NCBI GenBank assembly: GCA_002336915.1
Contig: DDET01000068.1
Coordinates: 29,219 to 93,218 of the forward strand
Direction: 5' to 3'
DNA: 64,000 nt
From: Bacteroidetes bacterium UBA1947
GTDB lineage: Bacteria; Bacteroidota; Bacteroidia; Chitinophagales; Chitinophagaceae
Of the stretch, positions 1-8,985 are shown piece after piece (positions within the stretch are counted from its first letter, which is position 1; every line of letters begins with the position of its first letter). Below the pieces are notes generated by a model. The model was given only the letters and a program-made list of their open reading frames with translations, ran no database searches and was not told the DNA's origin. The position numbers and the translations under genes are program-made.

Positions 1-224
1 ATGCCTGCTGCAGCACATTCGGCTGCAGTGTACAAAAACTGGGTGCGCATGCCCGAATACCAATTACCGTAAGGAGTGGGATAGGTATATTGATCGTTGA
101 AAGTGGTTCCCGAACCAATTTGCCAGGAGGTTTGAGCGGTCAGTTCATACCGGCCGGATAATAATAAGAGCAGTGAAACCGAGGCGACCTTCACTATTCT
201 TGCAGACATGTAAGCAGGTTTCAT
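1..224 (-). CDS. Secreted protein, N-terminal fragment (runs off window)
   Basis: The ATG at 224-222 (minus strand) opens a frame that stays open to the window edge, about 74 residues. It begins MKPAYMSARIVKVASVSLLL, a plausible signal peptide ending near LTAQ. The mature start has SWQIGSGTTFNDQYTYPTPY followed by GNWYSGMRTQFLYTAAE. That pattern (GTGT...YPxPYGxxYxGxRxQxLY) is common at the start of large Bacteroidota surface or T9SS-exported proteins. The C-terminus is outside the window, so a sorting domain cannot be checked. The 295 bases between this start and the next gene are AT-rich and hold no feature I can support. Confidence 0.6.
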   Translation of the reverse strand, partial: MKPAYMSARIVKVASVSLLLLLSGRYELTAQTSWQIGSGTTFNDQYTYPTPYGNWYSGMRTQFLYTAAECAAAG

Positions 225-519
225 AAAAGATGTATTTTGATGTAAATAAATAATTTTATTAACATGTTTTAAATAACTATTTATTAATGCTAATAAGGCT
301 TTTACTAAATTTAAGTTAGTTTTTAATCAATAGCAAAAAAATAAATGCATGCAAAAACCATACCCCGGGAACATTATGTTTCATAACTGTTTAGCTGCCT
401 TATGTAAGTACTAGAAAGAGAGCAGCAAGTGTGGAGTTTGGACAAACAATTATTTTTTTGACAGGGATACTAAAAATTTGACTGAGAGTTTTATATATTT
501 AAGCACCAAAATTTGTACA

Positions 520-690
520 ATGAAAAAGTTTGCAACCATATTTTATGTTTTGATAGGCGTGATCGTGATTTTTATGAGTTCGTGCGCCGGCGGAGGCCAT
601 GCCTCCCACAGGCCTTACAAGCATGGTTACCATAGTCGTCATTACTACGATCCCCGCTACCAGATATACCAAAGCCACAGGACCTGGTAA
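520..690 (+). CDS. Small histidine/tyrosine-rich lipoprotein
   Basis: 56 residues if started at the ATG at 520; the frame is open upstream to a TTG at 478, but MKKFATIFYVLIGVIVIFMS is a clear lipoprotein signal with lipobox MSSC. After the cysteine comes a short AGGGHASHRPYKHGYH tail rich in His, Tyr and Arg. It was probably anchored to a membrane; the His-rich tail could bind metal, but this is only a guess from composition. No family recognised. A strong hairpin terminator follows about 20 bases after the stop, which supports a real monocistronic transcript. Confidence 0.6.
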   Translation: MKKFATIFYVLIGVIVIFMSSCAGGGHASHRPYKHGYHSRHYYDPRYQIYQSHRTW

Positions 691-710
691 GGGTGTAAAA
701 TATTTTATAA

Positions 711-740
711 GCCGCTTTCCGCCAGGAAGCGGCTTTTTTT
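711..740 (+). terminator. Intrinsic terminator
   Basis: GCCGCTTTCC pairs with GGAAGCGGC around a GCCA loop, with one bulged T, followed by a run of seven T. It ends the transcript of the small lipoprotein just upstream. Confidence 0.8.
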
Positions 741-762
741 GTTTGGTGTAAAAATTTTTTTT

Positions 763-1662
763 ATGAAGGCCTTCTTCCTTATCTCATCCGTTCTGCTCTT
801 TTTGCAAAGCACGCTCCGGGCACAGACCCTGGACACAAGCGACCAAAGACGAATAGAGCAACGTCGTGTTTTTGCTACGGGATTTTACAGGGAGCCGCGA
901 GGTAGTTCGGCATATTGTAACAGTGCCGGCGAACTGGCCTTTATTTGTGCATCAGAAGGGAAAAAAGATTCAGCTTTCTATTTTCTTAATGAGACATTCT
1001 CCTACACGGGGAAAAATGAACGCGAGCTTAATTCTATTTATGATCCTTATAACCTGGGCAATTACCCTTTTTTGAAATGGAAAAATGAGCCTGAATGGAA
1101 GGCTTATGAGCACACAGTGACAGAAAAATATATGGCAATGCATACCGGCCTAAAACAAGTCAGGCTGTCGCTGGACTTGTTAAAAGCTTTCGGGCTGGAC
1201 CAGTCGATACGGGTATATTGCATGAAAATACGCAAGGATGCGCATGCAAAAGCTGAGGGACGGAAAATAGACAGCACCAACCTGGTGTTCATAAAACAAG
1301 TAGTGAAAAAATATGGATTCCCCAGCCTGTCGATGGTTGGTGAAAACGCATATGAGGGTGCTTTTATCCTTTGCCAGCATGCCGATGACGATATTGCCTT
1401 CCAAAAAGCAATACTGGTGCAACTGAAGAAGCTTGCTGCGAGCGGCGATGCCAAAAAAGAAGATGTAGCTTACCTTACCGACCGTATAATGGTGAAAGAA
1501 AGAGGTACACAGGTGTACGGCACGCAGTTCAAAAATTATGTGCTTTATCCAATTATAGATTCAACAAACGTAGACAGGCGCAGAGCGGAGATGGGCCTGG
1601 GAACCCTGGCAGAATACCTGAAAGGTATGTCCGGAGATATTACCCCACCGGGCCGTAATTAA
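763..1662 (+). CDS. Secreted DUF6624-type protein
   Basis: 299 residues from the ATG at 763; a longer in-frame start at 739 lies in the preceding terminator and is unlikely. MKAFFLISSVLLFLQSTLRA is a signal peptide. The second half matches the pattern I associate with DUF6624: DQSIR near residue 150, then D..N...I...V.KYGFPS, VGENAYEGAFILCQHADDD, AYLTDRI and a final QVYGTQF. The first part looks like a helical hairpin repeat (SAGELAFICASEGKKDSAFYFL). The molecular function of the family is not known to me. It stands alone, between a terminator upstream and a convergent gene downstream. Confidence 0.6.
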   Translation: MKAFFLISSVLLFLQSTLRAQTLDTSDQRRIEQRRVFATGFYREPRGSSAYCNSAGELAFICASEGKKDSAFYFLNETFSYTGKNERELNSIYDPYNLGNYPFLKWKNEPEWKAYEHTVTEKYMAMHTGLKQVRLSLDLLKAFGLDQSIRVYCMKIRKDAHAKAEGRKIDSTNLVFIKQVVKKYGFPSLSMVGENAYEGAFILCQHADDDIAFQKAILVQLKKLAASGDAKKEDVAYLTDRIMVKERGTQVYGTQFKNYVLYPIIDSTNVDRRRAEMGLGTLAEYLKGMSGDITPPGRN

Positions 1663-1694
1663 AAAAGCAGCGAAACCGCGATAGGTTCCGCTGC
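1661..1694 (-). terminator. Intrinsic terminator for the minus-strand lipoprotein gene
   Basis: On the minus strand GCAGCGGAACC pairs (with a small imperfection) with GGTTTCGCTGC, followed by TTTTTT. It lies downstream of the minus-strand gene ending at 1782 and directly behind the plus-strand DUF6624 stop, so it sits between convergent genes. Confidence 0.65.
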
Positions 1695-1781
1695 GATAAA
1701 TCCACCCTCTCAGGATTTGAAGCCATCAAGAGGATTTTTAGCCCTGTATACAGGATAAATGGAGGGGTAAAAGGAAAAAAC

Positions 1782-2570
1782 TTAGTTTACTGTTACACTT
1801 TTAACGATGGCTCTTTCCCTTATGTACACACAATTCTTAGTTGGCAGGCCTTCTGTGATATAAAGTGCATTCCAGGGACATATTTCTATGTAAGCCGGGC
1901 TTGATGCAGATGATGCGCTAAACGAGCTTAATTCGCTGGCGGGGATCGTTACCGTACCTGCAGTGCCCGAGTAGTGCCAAACTTTATTTGTGCTGCCTGA
2001 TATAAGTACTACATATACCGAGTCAGCATGTGGGGTAGTAGTGCCATTAAATGTAAAGGTGAGGGGATTGGTACGGGTGACTGTTTCGGGCACTGTGCCG
2101 GTGTAATCGGGAGCGGAGCTGTAAACGTTCCTGTTAACAGCCGGGAAATTAGCATTGCCTGCTACGTTCCATACCATGCCGCTTGAGAAACCAAGGTCGG
2201 CCGGTGTTTGGCCTGCAGTTGCGGTTTTGATGTAGGCATTGGTCGTGCCCTTATCGAGTGCTATGTTATTCACTTTTACAACACCGGCGTCGATCATCGT
2301 ATTGGTGCCTGTTGTAGAATAAGGTGCACTATAAGCGGCCGCGATGCCGGATTCAGTATTCAGATCGATAGGAATGCCCGCCTGGACGGTAGTAAAGGTC
2401 ATTGTGAGGCCGATAAATGCTGCGTCAACACCGGCTACGTTAATAGAAGGTGCCGAAGGCCCTGCTGTGGGCGTGGGCGTGGGAGTAGGCGTGGGTGTAT
2501 CTTCTTTTTTGTTGCACGATACTATGCTAAGTGCCAGCACAGGTACTAAAATGTAGGCTAATTTTTTCAT
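1782..2570 (-). CDS. Lipoprotein, paralogue 1 of a local family
   Basis: 262 residues. MKKLAYILVPVLALSIVSC is a lipoprotein signal, followed by a KKED stretch and a (PT)5 linker. The body shares with the two lipoproteins at 3629-4450 and 4569-5405 a pattern of W.V......P.V........P.FTGT.P..V.....LTFTF....ADSVYV.L, a stretch of polar beta-strand sequence, and an ending like RERAIVKSVTVN. It is the most divergent of the three. It is probably anchored in the outer membrane with beta-sandwich modules. The PT linker is encoded by a six-base repeat (GTGGGC variants on the plus strand, about 2463-2500), whose copy number could change in frame. No function recognised. Confidence 0.6.
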   Translation of the reverse strand: MKKLAYILVPVLALSIVSCNKKEDTPTPTPTPTPTAGPSAPSINVAGVDAAFIGLTMTFTTVQAGIPIDLNTESGIAAAYSAPYSTTGTNTMIDAGVVKVNNIALDKGTTNAYIKTATAGQTPADLGFSSGMVWNVAGNANFPAVNRNVYSSAPDYTGTVPETVTRTNPLTFTFNGTTTPHADSVYVVLISGSTNKVWHYSGTAGTVTIPASELSSFSASSASSPAYIEICPWNALYITEGLPTKNCVYIRERAIVKSVTVN

Positions 2571-2782
2571 GACTTTGTTTTTTGATTAGTGGATGTTACC
2601 GGAAAGGGCATAAAGCCTTTTCCCGGAACAAAAGTAGCCTGAGCCTAAGGAGCTTGAAATACAGCGATAAGGGTATTTTTATCTACGTACTGGCACGGAG
2701 TATATAACGTGCAAATGTGACAATATGGAAATGTGCCCGCCTGGTAATTCGGGCAGGCAAATGGTGTTTCAGGCAGTTGAAA

Positions 2783-3427
2783 TCAGATCAGATGCTTTTC
2801 CAGGGCGTATTTCAGGAGGCCTACGATACTCTTGTTGTTGGTTTTGCGCAGCATATTCTTGCGGTGTGTCTCCACGGTGCGCTCACTTATGAAAAGGCGC
2901 TCAGCTATCTGGGCGTTACTCAACTCATCAGATACAAGTTTCAACACCTCCAGTTCGCGCTCGGTCAGTTTTGCTTCCTCCGGCTGGTCTTGCTTTTGCT
3001 GGCGGCGTACTACAAGCGCAGTTATTTTTTCAGATACCTCGGATGAAAAATACATTTTGCCTAAGGCTACTGTGCGTATGGCATCGAGCAGTTCCTTATC
3101 ATTTACATTTTTCAGCAGGTAGCCCGATACGCCTGCTTCAATCATATCCATTATGTGCCCTGCATCGTCATACATGGATAATGCGATCACATTGATCGCG
3201 GGGTATTTTTCTTTTATTTTAAGGGTAAGCTCATGCCCATTGAGGCCGGGCATGTTTATATCCACAAGCGCCACCTGCGGCCTTGTTGTATCCAGTTCGT
3301 TATACAGATCAAGCCCGTTGTCATACATGGCAGCTATCTCTACATCCTTTTGTTTTTGGAGCAAGGCTTTTAGCCCGTCCAACAAAATATGATGGTCGTC
3401 TGCAACAACTATTTTTATTTTATCCAT
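2783..3427 (-). CDS. NarL/LuxR-type response regulator
   Basis: 214 residues. Receiver domain, residues 4-120: acidic pair D10-D11, phospho-acceptor D56 in VDINMP, conserved Ser/Thr in VIALS, and Lys in YLLKN. LuxR-type helix-turn-helix, about residues 150-207: LTERELEVLKLVSDELSNAQ then ISERTVETHRKNMLRK. Such proteins dimerise on phosphorylation and bind promoters. No histidine kinase lies beside it, so its partner is elsewhere. It sits between two members of a lipoprotein family on the same strand, which makes those genes candidate targets (inference from position only). Confidence 0.93.
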   Translation of the reverse strand: MDKIKIVVADDHHILLDGLKALLQKQKDVEIAAMYDNGLDLYNELDTTRPQVALVDINMPGLNGHELTLKIKEKYPAINVIALSMYDDAGHIMDMIEAGVSGYLLKNVNDKELLDAIRTVALGKMYFSSEVSEKITALVVRRQQKQDQPEEAKLTERELEVLKLVSDELSNAQIAERLFISERTVETHRKNMLRKTNNKSIVGLLKYALEKHLI

Positions 3428-3628
3428 TATCCAGGGCTAACACTATAAATATACTGCAAATAAAAATCAATTACTATGCCGAAGGATGGCTTTTTTATGT
3501 ATTTAAGTTTAGTTTACTGTAAATGTTACGGATTGTTAACAAACATTTCCGTAGCAAGTTGAAATGCAGGAATAATAGTATTGAATTGGGATAAAGACCA
3601 AAAGAATGGCCTGTTTGTAATGCGAAGC

Positions 3629-4450
3629 CTAATTGAAGACAACTTTCCTCATTATTTCCCTTTGGGTTACGAATGCAAATTGCTTTCCGCTGAAAGTCTC
3701 CAGTGTATCCTTAAATATTACGACCTCGAGCATAGCACCCCAGAAAACTTTGTCCTCAATGGAAAAAAACTCATTATGCATGTCAGCAAGCTGGGCTTTT
3801 GTAACTATCGTGGTTTTACTGCTACTACCCGTTTTCACACTGACCGTGTTGCTTTTGGCGATGTGGCCATTTGAGTGTAATAAAATATATCCTGAATCGG
3901 CATTCTTGATGCCTGCTGCATCGAATACATAAGTGAGCCCGCCACCCAGGGATACGTTGGGAGGAATAGTTCCACTAAAGGTGGGATAAGAATCCATCAT
4001 ATTCGCCGATACTTCAGGTATATTCTCATCACCTGTCACTTCCCAATGGTTCAAAGAGCCGCTATGCCATTTACTATTACCAAAGTACAAATTGCCCGAC
4101 TGGCTGATAACCGAATTATTAAGGGAGAGCTGCTTTGCGGCCGCAAAGCCGGTTCCGTCGATACCACAGAAGAACACTTCCTGCCAGTCTTCGTAATGCT
4201 GGTACAAGTTACCGGCTGTATCGGGTATGCCGGCTTCCAGCCTAGTAGCTATAAATATGCCCCAGACATTGGATATAGGGGAGCCTGTGTTGGCCTGGTC
4301 ATTGGTTTTCATTACAGAGGCTGCATAAGCTGCATCACTATGGGGTATATACATTAAGGGTACTATTGCTGCAGGTTCTGTTTTATCCTTTTTACATGAT
4401 ACTGTACAAAATGCAATGAGCACAATAGCTGCGGCGAAAATCCTCTTCAT
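3629..4450 (-). CDS. Lipoprotein, paralogue 2 of a local family
   Basis: 273 residues. MKRIFAAAIVLIAFCTVSC is a lipoprotein signal peptide. The mature part shares long stretches with the gene at 4569-5405: SGSLNHWEV, a S.PTFSGTIP motif, LTYVFDA...NADSGYILLHS, and a closing GKQFAFVTQREIMRKVVFN. It looks like beta-sandwich modules held on the cell surface. Family and role unknown. It lies 118 bases downstream of paralogue 3 and may share its transcript. Confidence 0.6.
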   Translation of the reverse strand: MKRIFAAAIVLIAFCTVSCKKDKTEPAAIVPLMYIPHSDAAYAASVMKTNDQANTGSPISNVWGIFIATRLEAGIPDTAGNLYQHYEDWQEVFFCGIDGTGFAAAKQLSLNNSVISQSGNLYFGNSKWHSGSLNHWEVTGDENIPEVSANMMDSYPTFSGTIPPNVSLGGGLTYVFDAAGIKNADSGYILLHSNGHIAKSNTVSVKTGSSSKTTIVTKAQLADMHNEFFSIEDKVFWGAMLEVVIFKDTLETFSGKQFAFVTQREIMRKVVFN

Positions 4451-4568
4451 TAAAGCTGTTTTTAAACTATAAGTAACGGGGGCTTAAAGTTATTACAAAT
4501 ATTAACGCGGACTTACACCTTTTTAGCTTGTTTACAATATAATGACATGTGCGCAAGCAGAGACCAAA

Positions 4569-5405
4569 TCAATAAAAAACTATGGTCTTTAATATCTCCT
4601 TTTGATTAACAAAGGCAAATCTCTTGCCGGCATTCGTCCGGATGGTGTGGTTGTAAAGCACTATTTCAAATAAACCACCATGAAACCAATTGTTCATATA
4701 TACGAATGGCCAGTTCTTCATGGTTGATACCCGCGACTGTGCTATTACTGCCGTGCCTCCATGAGCATTGACCATGGCGCTTTCAAGAATAAAGCCATCG
4801 GTATATAAAATTATTTGCGCAGAGTCGGCATTGCTGCAGTTTGAGGCGGCGAAGGTATAAGTAAGTGCTGCATTGCGGGAGATGCTATCGGGCAGCGAGC
4901 CGGTGAACATGGGAAAGCTGCCCTGCACATCTGCTGACACTACAGTGGCGTTGTTATTGTCGGCAACCTCCCAGTGATTCGATGAATTGGTGTGCCAGGT
5001 GTTTGTAGAATCAGGGTGCGTATAAAACCCTTTATAGATTACCACCGGGGCGCTGTTAACGGTGATACTGCCTACCGTAGCGTCAAAAGCGTTGACATGC
5101 GTGAAATTTGCGCCCTGCCATTTCAAATCCTGTGAATGGACCATACCGGCGGTGTCTTTCATCATACTTGTCAGCTCTGTGGCATTAAGTACTGCCCAGA
5201 CATTTGGCATGACGGAGTGAGACAACGTAGTAGCTTTAGTGCCCATCAGGTACCAAATATCAGGGTGACGCCCATTCGGCACGGTCACGCCCGGAACGTT
5301 TTGCGCAGCAGTGTCTTTTTTCTTAGTGCATGCTGCAGTAACCAGCAACATAGCGGAGGATATAAACAATGTGAGACGACAGTAATACATACAGGTAGTT
5401 TTCAA
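4569..5405 (-). CDS. Lipoprotein, paralogue 3 of a local family
   Basis: 278 residues with a slightly long lipoprotein signal, MKTTCMYYCRLTLFISSAML then VTAAC. It is the closest relative of the neighbour at 3629-4450: SSNHWEVADNN, SFPMFTGSLPDSISRNAALT, NADSAQIILYTDGFILES, and an end of GKRFAFVNQKEILKTIVFY. The spacing and order suggest recent tandem duplication. It sits 31 bases downstream of mfd on the same strand, so mfd read-through may contribute to expression. No enzymatic motif seen. Confidence 0.6.
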   Translation of the reverse strand: MKTTCMYYCRLTLFISSAMLLVTAACTKKKDTAAQNVPGVTVPNGRHPDIWYLMGTKATTLSHSVMPNVWAVLNATELTSMMKDTAGMVHSQDLKWQGANFTHVNAFDATVGSITVNSAPVVIYKGFYTHPDSTNTWHTNSSNHWEVADNNNATVVSADVQGSFPMFTGSLPDSISRNAALTYTFAASNCSNADSAQIILYTDGFILESAMVNAHGGTAVIAQSRVSTMKNWPFVYMNNWFHGGLFEIVLYNHTIRTNAGKRFAFVNQKEILKTIVFY

Positions 5406-5436
5406 ATAAACGCCTATATGCGGATATTATTGCAAA

Positions 5437-8400
5437 CTATTTACCGGCAGGCTGCTGCACCATGCCTTCCAGGAAGAACTCTACATCTTTCATTTTCTTC
5501 ATCTTGTCCACAACCAGCATGAAGTTCTTGCCTACCTGTTTGAGGCGTGCATTGTTGGTGCGCGTTTGTATGTAGTTCATGATATGGTTGAAGGTGGGCG
5601 ACTCGAAATATGGTGAATCGGGGTTACTTACAAAATAGAGGCGCATCTGCTGGTTCTTCAGGATGAGTTTTTCAAAGCCTAATTCGCAAGCTATACGGCG
5701 ACAGCGTAAAGTGGTAAAGAGGTCCCGTACCTGTGCAGGTATGGGCCCAAACCTGTCGGTAAGATCTGTAGCAAACATTTCCAGCTCTTCGTCATTTTCA
5801 ATATCGTCGAGTTGAGTATATAGTGAAAGGCGTTCAGTAATATTCTCTACGTAACTGTCGGGTATCAATATTTCCAGGTCTGTATCGACAGCGCAGTCGC
5901 TTACGAAGTCCTTTTTGCGGTCCAGCTCTTCAGCGAATACCTCTTTGAAATCAGATGTTTTCAGTTCGCGCATGGCCTCACCCAATATCTTCTGGTACAT
6001 CTCAAAACCTATATCGGTAATAAAACCACTTTGCTCGCCACCTAATAAATTACCTGCACCACGTATATCCAGGTCGCGCATTGCTATCTGGAAACCGGAA
6101 CCCAGCTCATTGAACTGTTCCAGTGTTTGCAGGCGTTTGCGGCTGTCATTGGGCAAGGTGCTCATGGGGGGAGCAAAAAGATAACAGAAGGCCTTTTTAT
6201 TGCTACGCCCCACCCTGCCCCGCAGCTGGTGCAGGTCGCTGAGGCCGAACTGGTGGGCATTGTTTATGATGATGGTGTTGGCATTAGTAATGTCCACCCC
6301 GCTTTCTATAATATTGGTACAGCAAAGTACATCGTATTTGCGCTCGATGAAGTGCAATAAAGCTTCCTCCAGTTGGTGGCCTTCCATCTGTCCGTGCGCC
6401 ATTCCAATATGCAGATCTGGGCAAAGATTGCGCAACAGTGTCACCATCTCAGGCAGGCTTTGCACGCGGTTATGTACAAAGTACACCTGTCCGCCACGCT
6501 CTGTTTCATAGTACACTGCATCGCGAATGGTGTATTCGTCAAAGACCAGAACTTCGGTTTGAACAGGTTGGCGATTGGGCGGTGGGGTATTGATAATGCT
6601 CAAGTCGCGAGCGGCCATGAGCGAGAACTGGAGTGTGCGTGGTATAGGTGTGGCGGTGAGTGTAAGCGTATCCACATTTGCCTTTAATTCACGCAGTTTC
6701 TCTTTTGCAGATACGCCGAATTTTTGCTCCTCGTCTATCACCAGCAAGCCAAGATCCTTGAACTTTACATCTTTACCCAGCAAGCCGTGTGTACCGATGA
6801 TAATGTCTATTTTCCCTTCGGCCAGTTTCTGTAATGTTTCCTTCTTTTCTTTGGCCGATTTAAAACGGTTTATATAATCTACCGTGCAGGGGAAATCCTT
6901 TAAGCGTTCTGTAAATGTCTGATAATGCTGGTAGGCAAGGATAGTAGTTGGCACCAATACGGCTGCCTGTTTACTATCGCCCACGGTTTTAAAGGCAGCG
7001 CGTATACCTACTTCCGTTTTGCCGAAGCCTACATCGCCGCATACAAGGCGGTCCATAGGTGAGGGTGACTCCATGTCACGTTTTACATCTGCAGTTGCCT
7101 TGCCCTGGTCGGGGGTATCTTCGTAAAAGAAAGATGCTTCCAGCTCGGTCTGCATATAACTATCGGGACTGTGCGCAAAGCCCTGGGATGCTTTGCGTTT
7201 TGCGTAAAGCTTGATCAGGTCGGCAGCTATATCTTTTACATGTTTTTTGGTTTTGTTCTTCAGCTTTTCCCATGCATCACTACCCAGCTTATTGACCTTT
7301 GGCCGTGTGCCTTCCTTGCCGGTGAACTTACTTATTTTATGCAGGGAGTTGATGTTGACATACAGGACATCATTATCCTTGTACAGTATGCGAATGGCTT
7401 CCTGCATGTTACCATTTACTTCTATTTTTTGCAGGCCGCTGTATACGCCCACTCCGTGATCAATATGCGTTACAAAATCGCCGGGCTGTAATTCGCGCAG
7501 AGCGCGTATAGTTAACGCTTTGCCTTTGCTATAGGCCTGCTTTACTTTGTATTTATGGTAGCGTTGAAATACCTGGTGATCGGTATAGCAGAGTATTTTC
7601 TTTTCATGGTCTATGAAACCTTTGCTGACTGCAGTGGGGATAGAGACAAAATTTATCTCCGCTTTCAAGTCCTCGAAGATGCTGCGCAGGCGCTCGGTCT
7701 GCTTGGGGTTCTCTGCAAATATGTAAGGCGTGTAGTTTTGTGCACCTTTTTTTTGCAGGTCAGCTATCAGCATGTTGAACTGGCGATTGAACACCGGTTG
7801 TTCTTCCGTTGCGAATTGCAGGGTGGCAGTTGCCTGGTCACCGGTAATTTTCTCCAGCGAATGGTTGTACCATTCTATAAGATGTCTTTGCAGTAGTCTG
7901 CTTTTCCAGTCGGCTACGTGTTCAAAATCTGCCCTTGTCAGTTCTTTGAGCCATTCTTCCTCGTGATCGACTGCTACTTGCCCTAGTTCAATTGTTTCGG
8001 GAAGTTCCGCTTCCAGCTTGCTAATTCTACCCAATGTAAAATCAAGGTCTTTTACCCATACTACGGTATTTTCCGGCAGGTAATCAAGCAATGATATTTT
8101 TTCGTGTGTCTCAAATTTGGTCTCGATATTCGGAAGGATAGAGATGCTCAACAACTTACGTTCCGATAACTGTGTTTCGGGGTTAAAGATGCGGATGCTA
8201 TCTACCTCGTTGCCAAATAGCTCTATACGATAAGGGTGTTCATTACCGAAAGAGTAAATGTCCAATATGCCACCACGCATTGCAAACTGCCCGGGTTCGT
8301 ACACAAAATCCTCGCGCCTGAAGCCTAAACTGACAAATTTTTCCATCAGTTCGTCCACCTTCAGGTTCTCGCCCACTTTGATATGGATCATGTTACCCGA

Positions 8401-8823
8401 CAGCGCTGTGGGGTTCACAACTTTTTCAAAAAGAGCTTCGGGATAGGTAACCAGGACCTTTTTATGGACACTCTTAGCGCTGAATCGACTGAGCGCTTCA
8501 GTACGCAGCATTACGTGGCTACTATTCAGTTCGTTGAAGTGACCACTGCGTTTAAAGGAATCGGGGAAGAAACTGATGTCAAGTGCATCGGTAAGATGTT
8601 CCAGGTCGTTATGAAAATAGGCTGCCTCTTCGCGGTCGTTTACAATAAATACATGGTTAACATCGGATAAGGCCCAGACAGCAGTAGCAATAAAGTTGAC
8701 TGAAGAGCCCCGCAGGTTGTCGAGATAGACCCTTAATCTGGGGCCGGGCAATGAGCATCCCGCCGCTAATTGTTTTAAGCGGATATCATTCTGATACAAA
8801 CCCAGCAGCACCTGCAAATTCAT
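5437..8823 (-). CDS. mfd: Transcription-repair coupling factor Mfd
   Basis: 1128 residues from the ATG at 8823 (MNLQVLLGLYQND); an in-frame TTG lies 48 bases upstream. Mfd removes RNA polymerase stalled at DNA damage and recruits UvrA. Visible parts in order: a UvrB-like N-terminal region; an RNA-polymerase-interaction (CarD-like) domain around residues 444-500 (GDFVTHIDHGVGVYSGLQKI); a superfamily 2 translocase with Walker A GDVGFGKTE near 598, DEEQ near 696, TATPIPRT and the QLRGRVGRS motif; and a C-terminal TRCF domain. Length is normal for the family. No nearby repair genes. Confidence 0.97.
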   Translation of the reverse strand: MNLQVLLGLYQNDIRLKQLAAGCSLPGPRLRVYLDNLRGSSVNFIATAVWALSDVNHVFIVNDREEAAYFHNDLEHLTDALDISFFPDSFKRSGHFNELNSSHVMLRTEALSRFSAKSVHKKVLVTYPEALFEKVVNPTALSGNMIHIKVGENLKVDELMEKFVSLGFRREDFVYEPGQFAMRGGILDIYSFGNEHPYRIELFGNEVDSIRIFNPETQLSERKLLSISILPNIETKFETHEKISLLDYLPENTVVWVKDLDFTLGRISKLEAELPETIELGQVAVDHEEEWLKELTRADFEHVADWKSRLLQRHLIEWYNHSLEKITGDQATATLQFATEEQPVFNRQFNMLIADLQKKGAQNYTPYIFAENPKQTERLRSIFEDLKAEINFVSIPTAVSKGFIDHEKKILCYTDHQVFQRYHKYKVKQAYSKGKALTIRALRELQPGDFVTHIDHGVGVYSGLQKIEVNGNMQEAIRILYKDNDVLYVNINSLHKISKFTGKEGTRPKVNKLGSDAWEKLKNKTKKHVKDIAADLIKLYAKRKASQGFAHSPDSYMQTELEASFFYEDTPDQGKATADVKRDMESPSPMDRLVCGDVGFGKTEVGIRAAFKTVGDSKQAAVLVPTTILAYQHYQTFTERLKDFPCTVDYINRFKSAKEKKETLQKLAEGKIDIIIGTHGLLGKDVKFKDLGLLVIDEEQKFGVSAKEKLRELKANVDTLTLTATPIPRTLQFSLMAARDLSIINTPPPNRQPVQTEVLVFDEYTIRDAVYYETERGGQVYFVHNRVQSLPEMVTLLRNLCPDLHIGMAHGQMEGHQLEEALLHFIERKYDVLCCTNIIESGVDITNANTIIINNAHQFGLSDLHQLRGRVGRSNKKAFCYLFAPPMSTLPNDSRKRLQTLEQFNELGSGFQIAMRDLDIRGAGNLLGGEQSGFITDIGFEMYQKILGEAMRELKTSDFKEVFAEELDRKKDFVSDCAVDTDLEILIPDSYVENITERLSLYTQLDDIENDEELEMFATDLTDRFGPIPAQVRDLFTTLRCRRIACELGFEKLILKNQQMRLYFVSNPDSPYFESPTFNHIMNYIQTRTNNARLKQVGKNFMLVVDKMKKMKDVEFFLEGMVQQPAGK

Positions 8824-8985
8824 GCGCGGCGAAAATACTGAAAAATCGGGCTGCAAGACGCAGCATAACAAAACAATGGTACCATCGGGCTATAATTCCT
8901 CAGGGCTTCTGTTTCTTAATATTATGGTTTATTTTAGATGAGTTCTTTGCTATCACATGTTTCTTCGCTTATTAAATGTCTATTT

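Noticed and set aside
5915..7966. Several plus-strand open frames opposite mfd
   Set aside because: They are antisense to strongly conserved Mfd codons and show no family features.
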